Shown here: piece by piece, positions 44,731-55,545 of the stretch | Numbering within the stretch: position 1 is the first letter of the stretch | Layout: the number at the start of each line of letters is the position of its first letter | NCBI GenBank assembly: GCA_945910005.1 | Contig: OX246740.1 | Coordinates: forward strand, 5,622,704-5,686,703 | Source: Isoperla grammatica | Lineage: Eukaryota > Arthropoda > Insecta > Plecoptera > Perlodidae | Length of the DNA: 64,000 nucleotides | Direction of reading: 5' to 3' | Notes under the pieces: model-generated | What the model saw: only the letters and a program-made list of their open reading frames with translations | Told to the model about the DNA's origin: nothing | Databases searched by the model: none | Position numbers and translations under genes: made by a program

Positions 44731-46215
44731 CTGGCCCCTCACATGTGCGGAAACACGAATTTCTCAACGCCAATCGTTAGAACTTCGTTTGATCCCGTTT
44801 GATCCGTATAATAATTCGTTTGAACTCGTCAACCAACGGCGTCGCGACGCTTTCAATATTTTTGTCTGGCCCCTCACATTTGTCCTATCCAACATTTTTC
44901 GACGCCAATCGTTAGATCTTCGTTAGATCCCGTTTGATCCGTTAAGAGTTCCGTTTCAACTCGTCAACCTACGGCGTCGCGACGCTTTCAATATTTTTGT
45001 CTGGCCCCTCACATTTGTCCTATCCAACATTTTTCGACGCCAATCGTTAGATCTTCGTTAGATCCCGTTTGATCCGTTTAGAGTTCCGTTCAAACTCGTC
45101 AACCTACGGCGTCGCGACGCTTTCAATATTTTAGTCTGGCCCCTCACATTTGTCCTATCCAACATTTTTCGACGCCAATCGTTAGATCTTCGTTAGATCC
45201 CGTTTGATCCATTAAGAGTTCCGTTTCAACTCGTCAACCTATGGCGTCGCGACGCTTTCAATATTTTTGTCTGGCCCCTCACATTTGTCCTATCCAAAAT
45301 TTTTCGACGCCAATCGTTAGATCTTCGTTAGATCCCGTTTGATCCGTTTAGAGATTCGTTTCTACTCATCAACCTTCGGCGTCGCGACGCTTTCAATATT
45401 TTAGTCTGGCCCCTCACATTTGTCCTATCCAACATTTTTTGACGCCAATCGTTAGATCTTCGTTAGATCCCGTTTGATCCGTTTAGAGTTCCGTTTCAAT
45501 TCATCAACCTACGGCGTCGCGACGCTTTCAATATTTTAGTCTGGCCCCTCACATTTGTTCTATTCAACATTTTTCGACGCCAATCGTTAGAGTTTCGTTA
45601 GATCCCGTTTGATCCGTTTAGAGTTCCGTTTCAACTCGTACACCTACGGCGTCGCGACGCTTTCAATATTTTAGTCGGGCCCCTCACATTTGTCCGATTC
45701 AATATTTTTCGGCGCCAATCGTTAGGTCTTCGTTGGATCCCGTCTGATCCGTTTAGAGTTCCGTTTCAACTCGTCAACCTATGGCGTCGCGACGCTTTCA
45801 ATATTTTAGTCTGGCCCCTCACATTTGCCCTATTCAACATTTTTCGACGCCAATCGTTAGATCTTCGTTAGATCCCGTTTGGTCCGTTTAGAGTTCCGTT
45901 TCAACTCGTCAACCTACGGCGTCGCGACGCTTTCAATATTTTAGTCTGGCCCCTCACATTTGTCCTATTCAACATTTTTTGACGCCAATCGTTAGGTCTT
46001 CGTTAGATCTCGTCTGATCCGTTTAGAGTTCAGTTTCAACTCGTCAACCTACGGCGTCGCGACGCTTTCAATATTTTAGTCGGGCCCCTCACATTTGTCC
46101 TATTTAACATTTTTCGACGCCAATCGTTGGATCTTCGTTAGACCCCGTTTGATCCCGTGAAAGTTCCGTTTCAACTCGTCAACATACGGCGTCGCGACGC
46201 TTTGAATATTTTAGT
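44731..46215 (+). repeat. 135-bp satellite array, left arm (11 monomers)
   Basis: CTGGCCCCTCACATTTGTCC recurs every 135 bp (44731, 44866, 45001, 45136, 45271 and so on), exactly 11 periods. The outermost monomer is the most diverged. Each monomer contains the perfect 12-bp palindrome GCGTCGCGACGC and two GATCCCGTTTGATCC-like words. Confidence 0.97.
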
Positions 46216-46430
46216 TTTACATAGACACAACCGACAACTAGCTTTAGATGGTGTTAAGTGCAATCGCTCATTATTTTGTCACTCCGATTTAATACACAAT
46301 TATAAATAAATAAATATAATCATATCATCTCTATTGTCATCACTTATATTTAGCTCAATTCACTAAACGTGAGTGATAGAAGCTGAGTGAGATATGTATT
46401 TGATATAATGTATGACCATATAATTCTTAT
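46216..46430. other. Left-arm spacer of foldback element
   Basis: 215 bp of AT-rich sequence between satellite array and inner repeat, without a counterpart in the right arm. Confidence 0.6.
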
Positions 46431-46853
46431 GATCCAGGCCATTTTGGATTTAACCTCAGACAAATTGCAACATTAGTGTTTTTGAAATCATTTTCTTCAT
46501 AAAACATCCTCTTTAACATAGTCAAAATCCGCAAAAATCCGACGACTAGGATTTTTTCATGGAGCTTTTATTAAAATTATAATTATAATTACACTTCAAA
46601 ATTTTAAATGTACCCAAACTAGTCGAGTTTGGATTCAAATGAATGCTTATTGCTGCAGGTTGACATTTATGATGATTATCGACTTCATTTAATCACACAG
46701 GGGTCACAGAGGTCACTAATAAGTTACAAATTATTAATAAGATCCCTCTAGGAATACACTTAAAATTGTTAAATTAAGGTAACGGCTATCAATTTTTAAA
46801 AAAAAATTTTTCTCCGCATAATTAATGATTCCCTCCTTACACGATAGGTAGAT
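46431..46853 (+). repeat. Inner inverted repeat, left
   Basis: ATGATCCAGGCCATTT through CTCCTTACACGATAGG is found inverted at 50418-50849 with moderate divergence and indels; shared words include AAAATCCGCAAAAATCCGACG and AACTAGTCGAGTTTGGATTC. It is more diverged than the outer satellite arms. Confidence 0.85.
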
Positions 46854-48638
46854 AGATAGATATTTTTTCGCCACAATAAACTGTACATGACAGCATTAAA
46901 ATATTAATTACTAAAGTTACAATATTTGACAAATTTGTGTACCACCGGGCATTTGGGAAAACGTCAGTTCAGTAACAATACAAATCTTAAAATGAAAATA
47001 ATATAAATGATAAAAGCACACATATATAAAACAAAACAAGAGAGTTTCAGACAAAGAACACATGGTGTCAAAAAGGAAAATAAAAAATATGGCTTTATAC
47101 TAGACCTAAAAGTATAAGGACACATTAATATTTCAGAATATGTTTTCATAAAGCTATTTTTCAGAATAGTTTAATGAATTTGTATTTGAATACAACGATC
47201 TAATATCAACTTGCATGTCCGAGTATTCCTAAAATATAAAGTGCGTGGGCGGTCGAATTTACGTGTGTACGGGGGGGGGGGGGGGGGGGGAGTAATTTAA
47301 GTGGGTGGAAAACGATGTTACAGAAATTGAACGGGTTAAAGAACTTGAGGGGACGTTTTTGAGCAAACATTCAGAGGCCATACATGTATTTAGAATTTTC
47401 TTTTGGATTTTCGATGTTAATTAGCCCCATAATGTAGTCTGTCAGATAGAACAATGAAATCGGACGTTTTGGATTATCCACAAGGAGTCCTAACAACTGT
47501 CAAATTTGATACCTGCACCAAAAATCTATTTCTTCTGTCCATCGTTTCGAAGCTATAGGTATATTGATTGGTCATGCGTATTTTTGCTACTCCAATTATA
47601 TAGAAAACTTTGTATTACGCCTGGCTGTTCTGTGTTTAGCAATGTAGGACTTCGTGTATGTATAAAAAGCACCTGGGCTAGCCCAGCCTCCAAATAAAAG
47701 TGCCTGGGCGGCGCCCAGGCCCGCCCAGGCTCGAATACACCACTGGTTACAGGTCCATATCGGTAAATGGTAAATGGCAGGTAAAATGTTAAATAACAGT
47801 TAGTGTAATGGTATAGCAGATTTCATTACATTCCTCAGGCAAACGAGCACACCTCTTTGAGTGGCAATCAGTTTTACAACAACTTTCAGAAGATTATCTA
47901 GAGCTGGTGCTAATCACACTTGTATAATTTTCCCGTCTTTTTAACCCATATCTATTGAAAAGGATTCAGGTCTACTCCTTTCCACGCATTTATTTGATTG
48001 TACATGCACGCTTACGCTGTGGTACCTATTTAACAGCTCCTAAAGTTGGTGGACGCGGTTCAGCCCTAACAAACGTGTTCCTGACGCAGTCTTTCCCGTA
48101 AACCATCAGTGGCGGAGATTTTTAAGGTTTTCAGTTTTCTTTCCGCCATGCATGCTTACCACTGCCTTCTTCCCCCGCTAGGGTTGGCTACATAGTTCAT
48201 ACATAAAACAGATTAAATACCATCTTCTTCAGCTTTGGTTGCTAATAAACCTTTGAAATAAAACCCGAGGATCAATTTAGATTACGTCGTCACCGATCTT
48301 CATGCGAACCATATCCAAAAAAGTATTTCCTTTTAAAAGTGACCGTTGACACATTTTCTCCTGTCACGAATGAATCAAGTATGGGCCACCGTGTACAAAC
48401 ACTGTTACTTTCGTCCACGTTGACACTAACATTTGCTACTTGGCCCGTTTTTTAGCTTCATATGGATAAGTATCTTGGAATGGATCCATGTGATTAAAGA
48501 AACAAAGGGTTGTTATGTTATCTTTTCGTCTCTTTCTTGTCTCTCTTTCGATGAGTCAATGTGTTGCTCACTTGTCTTACATGATATCCGAATGGTTGCT
48601 TGCATATCTCTGTTTACATCGGTGCATTTAGGCGTTAC

Positions 48639-48971
48639 CTACCCAGGGACTGTTACCTTATCGTGACAGGCAGATGTGTGTGCTTTGTTAATCCCGAGAC
48701 CTATACCGGCGGAAGCATATGCTTCTGGTAGGACCACCCTAGCTGAACAGATCGAGGAGGAGAAGCCAGACAAAATGTAGTCCACACCCTCCCTTTTTCT
48801 CATCGCCCTCCTACTGCCCCTTTCCTTCACATCTTCCTCTTCATATTTCACCCACTTAACGTCTCGATTAGCCAAGTTGCAAATATAGGGGACATAAAAC
48901 CCAAATATCTTCTTAGGCACTGGTGAGAGAGACTCAAACTGATTGATGAAGTTTAATTGTTGTTGTTGAGG
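48639..48971 (-). pseudogene. Unrecognised coding-like remnant in foldback core
   Basis: Minus-strand ORF of ~93 codons (48639-48920), extendable with NQFESLSPVPKKIFGFYV upstream, basic and acidic stretches KYEEEDVKERGSRRAMRKRE. Amino-acid composition looks protein-like but I recognise no family. It lies 3' of the fragment at 48972-49275 on the same strand, so both may come from one captured gene. Confidence 0.3.
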
Positions 48972-49275
48972 TCATATCTCGACCTTCTCTAAATTAAAAC
49001 TCTGTACACTTATAAGATCAACTGAGCGACCTGCGCAGTATCGATCAGATATATGGATCACATGCGAGTCATTCTGAAAGACCTGGCATCTATCAGGATG
49101 ATCCTTTTCGAGTTTGTTCATCGATTGAAGATATAATCGCGCCCTTCTCGTGTAAGTGAACCTACTTGCTGCTTCAAGATAAGGTAACATTTCTGAAACA
49201 GATTGCAGAAACAGCATCCTGTTTTCCGTATGTTCAGATTAAATAAACTTTTTTATTGTCTACCATGTCCATGAA
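48972..49275 (-). pseudogene. Fragment of uncharacterised invertebrate protein family (MLPYL...SDRYxAG domain)
   Basis: The minus strand reads WFQFMDMVDN, then after a break VSEMLPYLEAASRFTYTRRA, LYLQSMNKLEKDHPDRCQVF and SHVIHISDRYCAG. From memory this matches a large family of uncharacterised invertebrate proteins with the pattern 'YMDMV...MLPYFxAxGHxxYxxSxxLYLQxMxxLExxHPxxYxxF...HVIRRSDRxWAGxSTDLxIEQ'. The conserved downstream EQxLMR...GGLTRGRG block is not found; the frame ends NLEKVEI-stop. It is clearly truncated and frameshifted. Function of the family is unknown to me. Confidence 0.55.
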
Positions 49276-49557
49276 TTGGAACCATTCATTGATGTTTGGG
49301 CTTTACGTCCATTTGTTTGCAAAAATAGAACAATAAATTACAAGTCCGTTGATTTTGTAAAGGTTCTTAAAATTTTGCAATCATCTTTTGTATCTACAAC
49401 AGACGCAGTTAGTTCCAATAATCCTTCGAATATTACACCCAGCTCGTTGAGATCTACGATCGTCAACTTCCATGTTATCTACACTGTTGGTTTATTGTAT
49501 GGTGGGCTGTTATATTGGATATCTTTGCAAATAGAACACCGTTGCGATTTTGACTGA

Positions 49558-50279
49558 TTTAGCACCAACCACAGATGATCTTATGAAAGTTATACGGTGT
49601 TGTAAAAGTGATTGCCAGACTCAAAAAAGAGTTGTCATTAGTAAACTTTGTCTCATCGTAGGATGAGACTAGTCAAACCGGTTTTTCCGCTCTCCAGATT
49701 TTGTGCAACCCTAATTGTAGCTCGGCGCTCACAGCACATCAGATGAATAGAATGACAGCTTCCCTAATTGATTCACATGATCGCGGTCAAATACCAGAAA
49801 TAACTACCAGTGCAATATTATCGGCAACTGAATTAGCACTACTACAACATATAAAATAACAGTAGGTTTTTATTTTCGGTATTTCATGAATGTGAAATTT
49901 TGAATGGAAGCTCTACATCGAAAACTGGGCAAGTTGTTGAGTTTTTATTATTGTTTTAAATATTACGGCCATTGGAACAGGTCTCAATTCTAAGAAAATG
50001 TTCAATCATCATACTGTATTAGGATTTTCGGTTATGCACGATAAGCCGATAATTGCTTGTCAATTATGTCAAGTGGACGAAGCGCGCGGGTGTTCACAAT
50101 AAAGGAATCTCAGGGGTCGGTAAAACCCTACTCTTGCAGTGGCATTTGCCATTTCTCGCGGTCTCATCCTGCAGTGAGACAAAGTTTAGGGAATGAATTG
50201 CTCGTCTGCCTGCAAGGAATGCAATGGAAAGAGCTATACCAATTCACATCTACCTCTGTTAACCACAGTGACAGCGATA
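49558..50279 (+). pseudogene. Cys-rich C-terminus of the same family, split by a MITE
   Basis: Plus strand at 49558-49641 reads TDLAPTTDDLMKVIRCCKSD-C, and 50190-50279 reads GMNCSSACKECNGKSYTNS. Members of the family named above end in 'APxxLLKVIRCNCKxDC...CSCRKxGLxCSxxCGECxGxxCTNS', so the two pieces are adjacent halves of one C-terminal cysteine motif. The MITE at 49644-50186 separates them, and stops remain between them. The ORF at 49276-49557 just upstream contains ITPSSLR...FHVIYTV, weakly like the LPPT...HSxRxYxQV block. Orientation is opposite to the N-terminal fragment at 48972-49275. Confidence 0.5.
49644..50186. mobile_element. 543-bp TA-flanked MITE inside foldback core
   Basis: Ends AACTTTGTCTCA and TGAGACAAAGTT are exact inverted copies; TA lies outside both (49642-49643, 50187-50188). 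Each end has a subterminal palindrome (GTCTCATC-GTAG-GATGAGAC on the left). It interrupts the cysteine-rich coding remnant. Confidence 0.8.
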
Positions 50280-50417
50280 TGAACACGTAACTTGATAAGA
50301 GATCGTTGTAGTTTCAAATTATAATTAATCTAACTACTCTGGAAAATAGCTTTATGAAAACATTCTTAAAATATTGATATTGATGTGGTCTATACATGTT
50401 AAGGTCATAGGAAGGGT

Positions 50418-50849
50418 ACTTATCGTGAAAGGAGAGAATCATCAATGACATTCAGATAAATAAATAAATATTTGAAAATTGATATGCCATTATATAAATT
50501 TAATTATTTAAAATATATTTTTGGTAACATCTTAATTTGTGACTCATTGTTGACCTCTAGTGACCCCTATGTGATAGAGGAAGTCATTGACCATAGTAAC
50601 TGTCAACCTGCACTTATAAGCATTCATTTGAATCCAAACTCGACTAGTTTGGGTACATTTAAAATTTTGAAGTCTAATTATAATTAAAATTTTATTAAAA
50701 GCTCCATATAAACATCCTAGTCGTCGGATTTTTGCGGATTTTGAGTATGTTAAAAAGGATCTTTTTCTGAAGAAAATGATACCAAAAACACTAATGTTGC
50801 AATTTGTCCGAGGTTTGGTCCAATTTTTATGTAAATGGCCTGGATCATT
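50418..50849 (-). repeat. Inner inverted repeat, right
   Basis: Inverted, diverged copy of 46431-46853, ending at AAATGGCCTGGATCAT. It holds several indels relative to the left copy. Confidence 0.85.
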
Positions 50850-52477
50850 AGTTTAAAAAGTGTAAGTTGGTTATCTTAAAACTGTTCTGTATCTTTAAGG
50901 TGTATCTCAAATCTCTATTTTCACGCTAAACGACTAGCACCAATTAACAACATGTTATTATAGTCTGCCAGCTAGTCGACTAGCGCCAAAATTAAGATTT
51001 GAGATACGCCTTTAATTTTGTGTTGTTTTTGTGTAGTTTGACTAACAATTGCACTGCGTAAAAACTGTCCCATTTATTTTGTTCTGTCATGATATTAAAA
51101 ATTACTCGATTTCTCCAATACAAAAATTATATTACCAAAATCCAACGTACAGTACCCATAAATCGACGTTCACGTATCAATCGTTCACTCGAAGCAACTC
51201 TCAAGCAACTATCTCGACTTTGTTAAATCAAAATCACAAGTGTATTTAACTATAACAAACTAGGCATGAAACATTGCTTTATAGGTTGGTTTCACAAGCC
51301 CTAACGCCGACGTATGGCGTCAAGTCGTTGGCCAATCAGGATACGTAAAACGCAAATCCTCCGTTTTCGAATATGTTCATTTGGCTCTACATTTTACGCC
51401 CACACACGGAATGTAGTTACTAAAGTGAATATAAAAGATTGTTGATCAACTGACAATGACACGTGTTTAGGCTTTATTATTTCGTTTAATTTCATAAACC
51501 CATCGCTCCGTGTAAGGTTTGCCAACACCGACGAAATTGCCTCAGTGGCAGCATAGAAAACTCTAATTCAGAAGACTACCACATCAATACCTGCTACAAG
51601 CGATCAACACAGAAGTTTTTTCCGATGTTTCTTTCTCTCAGTCTCAGCTTCACAAGCCGAATTATTGGATTGAATCATTCGGTCAGCGGACCTTTCCTAA
51701 CTATTCGCTATACCACAATAACTAAATGAACATGAACTGACCATGGTCAGGATTACTACGGACAAAAAGGTTGAAGAACCAGCCAACATATACATATGTG
51801 TATAGTATATTTATTGTGAAATCCAGAAATTATAAACCAGCCTCGGCTGGGAATCAAACTCAAGTCTCCCACTTGCCAGGTAGGCGCCTCAACCCCCGGA
51901 CCACCAGCGGGATAGGCCTGAGTTCAATTCCTAGTCAGGGTTGGTTTTTTATTTCTGTATTTCACAACAAATTCACCCACATTTGTCTCCTACTGTTAAT
52001 TTGGATTCGCAAAATCAATTCAATCTGCAACTATTACTCTAAGAAGGTTACAAGTGAATTGCTCAGCTCAGCTAATTTGTCTTTTACTTGTTAGCATTTT
52101 GTGTAGAATTGATTGGATTCTGAAACATATCACTTATAAACAACGTGTCATTTTGTATCTAAAAACAAAATAGACGCTGAAAATAGAAGTAAAGGAATCA
52201 AAGTCATGATAATACCAATCCTTAATCCACTAACAAAAGCATCATGTTTGTTTATAATAAAATAAAATGTTTCTTATGAAGAAATAAATGAATAACGGTC
52301 ATATTAATTTATTATTAACTTTAAAAGTAATAATAATACGAAACAAAAACATACCTATTATAAATACTGTGTAGGAACGATTCGGCACTCATAACTAAAG
52401 AAAGAAAAATACGTAATAAATAAATAAATGAATACATAAATAAAATGTTAAATAAATAAATAAAATAATAATTACAG
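50850..52477. other. Right-arm spacer of foldback element
   Basis: 1.63 kb without a left-arm counterpart. It includes an inverted SINE pair (51792-51986). The rest is AT-rich without a recognised gene; it may be one or more later insertions. Confidence 0.55.
51792..51986. repeat. Inverted pair of tRNA-like SINE pieces
   Basis: Left arm 51792-51862 and right arm 51919-51986 are inverted copies: TTGTGAAATCCAGAAAT...TCAAACTCA against TGAGTTCAATTCC...ATTTCTGTATTTCACAA. The minus strand from 51905 reads an A-box-like start, a five-pair anticodon stem with loop CTGGCAA (GGC, Ala-like) and B box GAGTTTGATTCCC. The right arm carries a second B box on the plus strand. Confidence 0.6.
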
Positions 52478-53633
52478 AAGTCCAAACGGGATCAAAGGAT
52501 GATCTAACGATTGGCGTCAAAAAAAGTTAAAAAGTACAAATGTGTGCGGCCAGACTAAAATATTGAAAGCGTCGCGACGCCGTACGTTGACGAGTTGAAA
52601 CAGAACTCTTAACGGATAAAACGGGATCTAACGAAGATCTAACGATTGGCGTCGAAAAATGTTGGATAGTACAAATGTGTGCGGCCAGACTAAAATATTG
52701 AAAGCGTCGCGACGCCGTAGGTTGACGAGTTGAAACGGAACTCTTAACGGATCCAACGGGATCTAACGAAGATCTAACGATTGGCGTCAAAAAATGTTGG
52801 ATAGGACAAATGTGAGGGGCCAGACAAAAATATTGAAAGCGTCGCGACGCCGTAGGTTTACGAGTTGAAACGGAACTCTTAATGGATCAAACGGGATCTA
52901 ACGAAGATCTAACGATTGGCGTCGAAAAATGTTGGATAGGACAAATGTGAGGGGCCAGACAAAAATATTGGAAGCGTCGCGACGCCGTAGGTTGACGAGT
53001 TGAAACGGAACTCTTAACGGATCAAACGGGATCTAACGAAGATCTAACGATTGGCGTCGAAAAATGTTGGATAGGACAAATGTGAGGGGCCAGACAAAAA
53101 TATTGAAAGCGTCGCGACGCCGTAGGTTGACGAGTTGAAACGGAACTCTTAATGGATCAAACGGGATCTAACGAAGATCTAACGATTGGCGTCGAAAAAT
53201 GTTGGATAGGACAAATGTGAGGGGCCAGACTAAAATATTGAAAGCGTCGCGACGCCGTAGGTTGACGAGTTGAAACGAAACTCTAAACGGATCAAACGGG
53301 ATCTAACGAAGATCTAACGATTGGCGTCGAAAAATGTTGGATAGGACAAATGTGAGGGGCCAGACAAAAATATTGAAAGCGTCGCGACGCCGTAGGTTGA
53401 CGAGTTGAAACGGAACTCTTAACGGATCAAACGGGATCTAACGAAGATCTAACGATTGGCGTCGAAAAATGTTGGATAGGACAAATGTGAGGGGCCAGAC
53501 AAAAATATTGAAAGCGTCGCGACGCCGTAGGTTGACGAGTTCAAACGAATTATTATACGGATCAAACGGGATCAAACGAAGTTCTAACGATTGGCGTTGA
53601 GAAATTCGTGTTTCCGCACATGTGAGGGGCCAG
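52478..53633 (-). repeat. 135-bp satellite array, right arm (~8.5 monomers)
   Basis: Same 135-bp monomer as 44731-46215 in reverse orientation. GGGGCCAG ends fall at 53633, 53498, 53363 and every 135 bp down to 52553; a partial monomer continues to ~52478. The innermost monomers read GTGCGGCCAG instead of GAGGGGCCAG. Confidence 0.97.
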
Positions 53634-53793
53634 CGTGAAGTTGGCCCCTCACATAAACACGACGCCATAGCGTCGTGATCGAAAGGGTTCAAACGAAAAC
53701 AATAACGGATCAAACGGGATCAAACGAAGTTCTAACGATTGAAATAAAAAAAAAATGTATGGGGCAAATGTGAGGGGCCAACTTCATGGAGGT
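53634..53793 (-). repeat. Foldback terminal module, right
   Basis: Inverted copy of 44571-44730 with very few differences, ending CTTCATGGAGGT. Confidence 0.92.
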
Positions 53794-53802
53794 CCGTCCG
53801 CG
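53794..53802. repeat. 9-bp target-site duplication (right)
   Basis: CCGTCCGCG, identical to 44562-44570. Confidence 0.9.
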
Positions 53803-53880
53803 GGGCTTATACCGTTGGGGCGCAGGTCCTAAGCATATGCCACATAGGGACGTGGGTTCAAATCCTGCGTAAGGCATGTT
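53803..53880 (+). repeat. tRNA-like SINE head at foldback insertion site
   Basis: CACATAGGGACGTGGGTTCA and AATCCTGCGTAAGGCATG include a B box (GGTTCAAATCC) and match the unit at 5404-5490. The foldback element inserted a few tens of bases upstream of it. Confidence 0.5.
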
Positions 53881-54374
53881 TGGTTTATCATTGTTCGTCA
53901 CCGTCACCTGTCACCCCTCATCGTCTCTACAAGCATACTTGTGCAATGCTAGAAACGGAAATCAACAAGAATTCGAGTCGTTTCGAAGCAACCTTACACA
54001 TGCTTCGTCAGACGTAGAGGAATGAATGGCCAAACATTGAGCCCCAATTTCGAACCACTCGTCACTGACGATACCAACTGTATAATGTTGTTCCGGCACA
54101 TTATTAATTTTAAACTTATCATCAATCGAAATCAGGTTTAAGTACTTTTTAAGTAATTTTAGTCGATCTGTTTACTCATAAAAACACCCTTCTTTTAAAC
54201 TCTACCTTCTTTCAATGAATTTTATTATTTTTAATCTCTCTCTCTGAAGCTAATTTACATCAATTTGCACTAAAAAATAAATTCAGTTATCTCGATAAAA
54301 TCTGAATAGAAGGTTCGACCTTCATTCAGCCCTCCTCTATAGCTACAGCTAGTGACATTGTGTCTTACCACCGC
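53881..54374. other. No gene seen
   Basis: AT-rich, chance ORFs only. Confidence 0.4.
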
Positions 54375-55545
54375 ACCTGCAGGTGTTGTATTGTGTCCAA
54401 CAACCGCACCTGCAGTTCTCACTAGAACGTCACGTGCAGGTGTTGTGTTGTGTCTTACCACCGCACCTGCAGATCTCACTAGAACGTAACGTGCAGGTGT
54501 TGTATTGTGTCTTACCACCGCACCTGCAGTTCTCACTAGAACGTAACGTGCAGGTGTTGTATTGTGTCTTACCACCGCACCTGCAGTTCTCACTAGAACG
54601 TCACGTGCAGGTGTTGTGTTGTGTCTTACCACCGCACCTGCAGTTCTCACTAGAACGTCACGTGCAGGTGTTGTATTGTGTCTTACCACCGCACCTGCAG
54701 TTCTCACTAGAACGTAACGTGCAGGTGTTGTATTGTGTCTTACCACCGCACCTGCAGTTCTCACTAGAATGTAACGTGCAGGTGTTGTATTGTGTCTTAC
54801 CACCGCACCTGCAGTTCTCACTAGAACGTAACGTGCAGGTGTTGTATTGTGTCTTACCACCGCACCTGCAGTTCTCATAAGAACGTAACGTGCAGGTGTT
54901 GTATTGTGTCTTACCACCGCACCTGCAGTTCTCGCTAGAACGTAACGTGCAGGTGTTGTATTGTGTCTTACCACCGCACCTGCAGTTCTCACTAGAACGT
55001 AACGTGCAGGTGTTGTATTGTGTCTTACCACCGCACCTGCAGTTCTCACTAGAACGTCACGTGCAGGTGTTGTATTGTGTCTTACCACCGCACCTGCAGT
55101 TCTCACTAGAACGTAACGTGCAGGTGTTGTATTGTGTCTTACCACCGCACCTGCAGTTCTCACTAGAATGTAACGTGCAGGTGTTGTATTGTGTCTTACC
55201 ACCGCACCTGCAGTTCTCACTAGAATGTAACGTGCAGGTGTTGTATTGTGTCCTACCACTGCACCTGCAGTTCTCACTAGAACGTAACGTGCAGGTGTTG
55301 TATTGTGTCTTACCACCGCACCTGCAGTTCTCACTAGAATGTAACGTGCAGGTGTTGTATTGTGTCTTACCACCGCACCTGCAGTTCTCACTAGAATGTA
55401 ACGTGCAGGTGTTGTATTGTGTCTTACCACCGCACCTGCAGTTCTCACAAGAACGTAACGTGCAGGTGTTGTATTGTGTCTTACCACCGCACCTGCAGTT
55501 CTCACTAGTTCGTAACGTGCAGGTGTTGTATTGTGTCTGGCCGGA
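54375..55545. repeat. 57-bp minisatellite, ~20 copies
   Basis: Unit of 57 bp containing GTGCAGGTGTTGTATTGTG, CTTACCACCGCACCTGCAG and TTCTCACTAGAACGTAAC. CAGGTG and CACCTG within each unit are complementary, giving a 7-bp stem (GCAGGTG/CACCTGC), and both are E-box words. The period is a multiple of three, so ORFs of up to 411 codons appear on both strands. The array decays sharply at both borders. Confidence 0.97.

Larger units (their letters stand above)
44571..53793. mobile_element. 9,223-bp foldback (FB-type) transposon with satellite arms
   Basis: Ends ACCTCCATGAAGTTGGCCCC and its reverse complement, flanked by a perfect 9-bp duplication (CCGTCCGCG). From each end inward: a 160-bp terminal module, a tandem array of a 135-bp monomer (11 copies left, ~8.5 right, opposite orientation), and an inner inverted repeat (46431-46853 versus 50418-50849). 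The right arm holds 1.6 kb absent from the left arm. The core, ~46854-50417, contains broken coding remnants. Long TIRs made of tandem repeats plus 9-bp duplications are the hallmark of foldback elements (Drosophila FB, sea-urchin TU) and overlap with Mutator-like elements. No recognisable DDE transposase remains, so it is probably non-autonomous. Confidence 0.88.

Noticed and set aside
44731..46215. CRISPR-like array
   Set aside because: Whole 135-bp monomers repeat without unique spacers, and the context is eukaryotic.
48433..48666. 77-codon plus-strand ORF in foldback core
   Set aside because: Overlaps the better minus-strand coding-like remnants; no homology recognised.
54270..55505. 411-codon minus-strand ORF (19-residue repeat)
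   Set aside because: It is a by-product of the 57-bp minisatellite, whose period is divisible by three; other frames on both strands are also open, and there is no homology or start/splice context.
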